Below, piece after piece: positions 53,263 through 58,007 of a DNA stretch of 58,007 bases. The notes below the pieces were generated by a model. That model was not told the origin of the DNA. It searched no databases and was given only the letters and a program-made list of their open reading frames with translations. Every line of letters begins with the position of its first letter. The stretch's first letter is position 1. This stretch comes from Nitrospira sp. (GTDB taxonomy: Bacteria > Nitrospirota > Nitrospiria > Nitrospirales > Nitrospiraceae), in assembly GCA_005116955.1 (NCBI GenBank), contig SWDI01000005.1:161156-219162 (forward strand), in the 5' to 3' direction. The position numbers and the translations under genes were made by a program.

Positions 53263-53299
53263 AATCGAATTAGATACATCCTGTATCGGATTCGATTCA
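53263..53299 (-). terminator. Hairpin after queG
   Basis: A 17-base stem with two mismatches, GAATCGAATTAGATACA against TGTATCGGATTCGATTC, and a 3-base loop. On the minus strand TTCCCCTT follows. It lies 65 bases beyond the queG stop and probably ends that transcript. Confidence 0.65.
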
Positions 53300-53363
53300 C
53301 CCAACTGCGCCCTCCAACATGAAGGGACAACAACTTCTGTGTCATCCTGAAGGCGTGAAATAG

Positions 53364-54371
53364 TCACGGGGACCTTAGATTACGTTGGGCGATGACGACG
53401 TTCCGGAGAAGCCCTTGGTGTTTTGCGCGCCGAATCGGGCTTTGTTGAAATATTGCGGCGAAGGTCTGCTCATCGAGCTGAGCCAGTTCGTTGAGGTGCG
53501 GTGCAAGGCTCCAGCGTGACGGTTGAAACGCATGTTCCTGAGTCGGTTCGGCTCGGAGATTAAAGGGGCACACGTCAAGGCAATCGTCGCATCCAAAGAT
53601 CTTGTTCCCCATACCCCCTTGTAACTCCTGAGAAATAGCGGCCTCATCACCGCGCAGTTCGATGGTCAGGTAGGAAATACAACGAGTGGCATCAACTACG
53701 TAGGGCTCGGTGATCGCTCCCGTGGGGCAGGCTTGAATGCAGAGCGTGCAGCTACCACAGAGATCAGTCGCCGGCTCATCAGGGTCTAGAGCCAATGTCG
53801 TCAGGATTTCTCCCAGTAACAACCACGATCCATATTCCGCTGATACGAGATTGGAATGTTTCCCGATCCACCCTAGGCCTGCCTGCTCCGCCCAGGCTTT
53901 CTCCATGATTGGGCCGGTGTCGGAGTACGAACGGGTTTGAGCGTCAGGTGCAAGGCTAGAGATGCGTTGCTCCAGCTGCTTCAGCCGTTTACTTAGAGTC
54001 TTGTGATAGTCCTTTCCCCACGCATAGCGCGCAATGCGGCCGTAGCCAGGTTGTTCGTTGGCACGATGGTCGGTGAGGTAGTTGGTTCCCAAGGAGATGA
54101 TTGACCGGCAGCCGGGAAGCACCTGGCAAGGATCGGCGCGTTTATCCGGAGCCCGCTCCATCCAGGCCATGGTGCCGTGATAGCCTCGCCGGAGCCATTC
54201 GGTGAGACGATCAAAGAGGCGTTGAGATACCGCGGCTTCTGAATTGAAGGGGGAGCTGTTTTCCTGGTCGCCAGCAGCTGACCGTAGATGGTCAGCCGAT
54301 ACGTGTGTAATTCCAACCGCATCGAATCCTAGCGCATGGGCTTCTTGTTTGATGGCGGCCGTGATGGACAT
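53364..54371 (-). CDS. queG: Epoxyqueuosine reductase
   Basis: The last enzyme of queuosine synthesis in tRNA, a cobalamin and iron-sulfur protein of 335 residues. The catalytic Asp is in YSDTGP (151); two ferredoxin-type clusters are CGSCTLCIQACP (205-216) and CDDCLDVCP (261-269). ATG 54371 is chosen because MSITAAIKQEAHALGFDAVGI matches the family start; no ribosome site is clear, and the frame runs 83 codons further through the preceding gene. Confidence 0.95.
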   Translation of the reverse strand: MSITAAIKQEAHALGFDAVGITHVSADHLRSAAGDQENSSPFNSEAAVSQRLFDRLTEWLRRGYHGTMAWMERAPDKRADPCQVLPGCRSIISLGTNYLTDHRANEQPGYGRIARYAWGKDYHKTLSKRLKQLEQRISSLAPDAQTRSYSDTGPIMEKAWAEQAGLGWIGKHSNLVSAEYGSWLLLGEILTTLALDPDEPATDLCGSCTLCIQACPTGAITEPYVVDATRCISYLTIELRGDEAAISQELQGGMGNKIFGCDDCLDVCPFNLRAEPTQEHAFQPSRWSLAPHLNELAQLDEQTFAAIFQQSPIRRAKHQGLLRNVVIAQRNLRSP

Positions 54372-54387
54372 GGGATATCTGGGAGAG

Positions 54388-54762
54388 TTAGTGCTGAGCG
54401 GAACAATCAAAGCGGACACTGAAGTGGGCGGAACATCGGACCGATTGGCATTGACCACATGCACCGACAATGTTTGTTTTCCAATCCGTCTTCGCTTCGT
54501 CAAACCGGCACTGCAAGCGACCACCTTTCGAGATCGTAGTCCAGGGGTGCTTGGTTCCGGGAATGGAGGCGACCAGGCATCCTTGTGGAAATGGAACGTG
54601 ACAAGGGCGTCCGGTTTCACCTTTTTCTATCATGAAGCTGCAGGATAGTTCCGTCGTGGCTGCTGAGTCTTCCTGGTCCTGTACGCTGGTGTTGGAGGAC
54701 ATCGCGAGTTCTGGTACCAGGAGTGCCATGAACAGGGTAAATTTGCTCCAGTGTGAGATCAT
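54388..54762 (-). CDS. Small secreted Cys-rich protein
   Basis: A 124-residue exported protein. MISHWSKFTLFMALLVPELAMSS is a signal-like N-terminus. The mature part has eight Cys, all in the C-terminal 80 residues (LSCSFMIEK, GRPCHVPFPQGC, LQCRFDE, GACGQCQSVRC, FDCS), probably paired in disulfides. I believe it is a lineage-specific conserved family, but cannot name it. It overlaps the open extension of queG in another frame, ends 16 bases before the queG ATG and may be cotranscribed. Start codon uncertain. Confidence 0.65.
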   Translation of the reverse strand: MISHWSKFTLFMALLVPELAMSSNTSVQDQEDSAATTELSCSFMIEKGETGRPCHVPFPQGCLVASIPGTKHPWTTISKGGRLQCRFDEAKTDWKTNIVGACGQCQSVRCSAHFSVRFDCSAQH

Positions 54763-54899
54763 CGGTGGAGAATCGTAGCACAGTCCTTTGTCTTGCAGCC
54801 ATGGAGAGGGCCACGTAGAATCCTCCCGGCCAGCTTCTATCCAAACCAATGGATGAAGCCTGATCGCTGCTACGCCCTGGTGCGCGACCACCTGAGGCG

Positions 54900-55118
54900 T
54901 TGATTTGCGTATTGGATGATCTGGTCGTAGATCGCAATCTCATAAATGACTGGGATGAACAGCGTTCACACAAACCGTTTGCTGCAATCGTCAAGCCATG
55001 GGCACCGCTGACGAGGGAGTTCCGTGCCGAGGGCTTCTACGAACGGTTTCCAGCCAAAGGACAGCTTGAACGGGTACGGAAGATTCACCAGCGGCTACTG
55101 GATGCGATTGTTGGATAA
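54900..55118 (+). CDS. Possible small protein
   Basis: A 72-codon frame beginning with TTG (DDLVVDRNLINDWDEQRSHKP, then VKPWAPLTREFRAEGFYERFP and LERVRKIHQRLLDAI). The composition looks protein-like but there is no ribosome site and no family that I recognise. It may be the 3' part of a gene whose start is lost. It overlaps the next gene by 17 bases. Confidence 0.35.
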   Translation: MICVLDDLVVDRNLINDWDEQRSHKPFAAIVKPWAPLTREFRAEGFYERFPAKGQLERVRKIHQRLLDAIVG

Positions 55119-55695
55119 CCGAACCACCGCATCACGGGGCCTCGTTCTGCTGTTGGCCGTCCAGGTGCTTCTGTCTGTTGCCGTATTGGAGACGGGTGCT
55201 CTGGCGGCGGCTGATACAGATGGATTAAAGGTGAAGGTAGAACCTAGTGGTGGAATCCGTGCGACGGCCCATCCGCTTTTCCCAGCCAAGCCGGAAGTGA
55301 TACAAGCTTTGTTGGCCGATTACTCCCATTGGCCGGATCTCTTTGAAGTTCGGATGCGGCTCGCTGAACTGACTATCCGTGAAGGGGTGGCCACGATCGA
55401 TCTTCGTATCGAGCATCCTCTGATGCCAGGAGAACATCGGTTGGTGACGGAATCGAGGAGCCTGCCAAACGGCGGCTTGGTGACCGATCTGAAGGGTGGG
55501 GACTTCAAACGTTATCATCGAGTGTGGATGTTCGAACCGGCTGGGGCTGGGAATCAGACGCGTGCGGCATTCGAACTCGTGATTGAAATCGAATCCATGG
55601 TGCCGGATTGGGTGGTGGCGATCGCCATGCGGCAGGAACTGGAAGCCCACTTTCGTATTGTCAAACAAAAGGCGTTGGAACAGTCCAAACGGTAA
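55102..55695 (+). CDS. Exported START/polyketide cyclase-like protein
   Basis: A 197-residue protein. The N-terminus (RGLVLLLAVQVLLSVAVLETGALAAADTDG) is a signal peptide. The mature part, about 45-190, has the SRPBCC/START pattern (GGIRATAHPLFPAKPEVIQALLADYSHWPDLF ... EVRMRLAELTIREGVATIDLRI ... FELVIEIESMVPDWV), a lipid-binding fold. ATG 55102 has no strong ribosome site. thiE follows five bases later, suggesting one operon, with no clear functional link. Confidence 0.82.
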   Translation: MRLLDNRTTASRGLVLLLAVQVLLSVAVLETGALAAADTDGLKVKVEPSGGIRATAHPLFPAKPEVIQALLADYSHWPDLFEVRMRLAELTIREGVATIDLRIEHPLMPGEHRLVTESRSLPNGGLVTDLKGGDFKRYHRVWMFEPAGAGNQTRAAFELVIEIESMVPDWVVAIAMRQELEAHFRIVKQKALEQSKR

Positions 55696-55700
55696 TTGAT

Positions 55701-57805
<2,105 letters not shown>

Positions 57806-58007
57806 GCCATCGAATTATGCGAGGAGCGATGCACGAAGGCAAGTGATGGAGAGCAAGTTGTAGAGAGACTGTGAGGTGATCGGGAAGAGGTAGAGGGGCG
57901 CCGTAGTTGTGAGTTATAACCAAATCTGGTGTTTGAGGGTTTGAAAAGACGCGGCGTATCTGGTTGATTTGTGATCGCGACACAACGAAGCAACCAAAGG
58001 ATACGCC
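57806..58007. other. Right edge, no gene
   Basis: Nothing that I can support in the last 200 bases. The minus-strand frames that overlap the SDR gene have no family resemblance and are shadows. Confidence 0.4.

Overview
The window looks like a chromosomal segment of a Nitrospira-type nitrite oxidiser (Nitrospirota). The reasons are indirect but agree: a Gram-negative outer-membrane gene set (LptD, Skp/OmpH, lipoproteins), a lipoprotein copper nitrite reductase (NirK) next to a periplasmic truncated haemoglobin and a cytochrome c, paired DUF507 genes, many NtrC/HD-GYP regulators, and a moderately GC-rich backbone broken by short AT-rich accessory patches. No 16S rRNA, tRNA or CRISPR array was seen, so the assignment is inference.

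Layout. (1) 1-4300: an IS4-family insertion sequence, an unusual seven-zinc-ribbon protein with an embedded nuclease-like domain, a hypothetical gene and a small decameric tandem repeat. (2) 4300-9400: serS, a PA0069-type radical SAM protein, a rhodanese, a Skp-like chaperone and small secreted or unknown proteins. (3) 9400-20600: a recombination-scarred accessory region with IS3, IS30 and IS630-like remnants, a 5'-truncated patatin, two complete PIN toxin-antitoxin pairs, an orphan antitoxin whose toxin is cut to 19 codons, a DUF4258 pair, duplicated lipoproteins, a methyltransferase, glutathione peroxidase, two alpha/beta hydrolases and a sigma-factor pseudogene. (4) 20600-30900: a plus-strand housekeeping run: moaC, a moaD-moaE fusion, moaA, a Ni/Co transporter, accD, folC, lptD, trxA, recN. 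(5) 30900-39300: a minus-strand signalling block: a 1403-residue fusion protein (receiver-PAS-kinase-like-PilZ-PilZ-LuxD-like-methyltransferase), a GAF histidine kinase, an NtrC-type regulator and a receiver-HD-GYP protein. (6) 39500-46200: secreted proteins, a PP2C phosphatase with an overlapping DEDD exonuclease, a cyclophilin-like protein, two DUF507 genes, a TPR lipoprotein and Bcp peroxiredoxin. (7) 46200-47700: an AT-rich patch with a PD-(D/E)XK-like protein and a 57-codon zinc-ribbon gene. (8) 47700-52900: HD-GYP, an NtrC-type regulator with a pseudo-receiver, cytochrome c, truncated haemoglobin and nirK. (9) 53300-57800: queG with a Cys-rich secreted protein, a START-like protein, thiE, bioD and an SDR.

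How it works together. The 31-39 kb and 47-50 kb blocks both combine c-di-GMP-type modules (HD-GYP, tandem PilZ) with sigma-54-type activators, so c-di-GMP signalling is a theme. NirK would make NO, and the neighbouring haemoglobin and cytochrome c could handle NO or electrons. The mo genes supply molybdenum cofactor, which nitrite oxidoreductase needs (known biology; the oxidoreductase is not in the window).

Most unusual items: the LuxD-like/PilZ/methyltransferase fusion; a family of about 125-bp palindromic repeats, three of which begin at the stop codon of the upstream gene; a same-strand cluster of DnaA-box-like 9-mers at 32186-32243; and the zinc-ribbon/nuclease protein.
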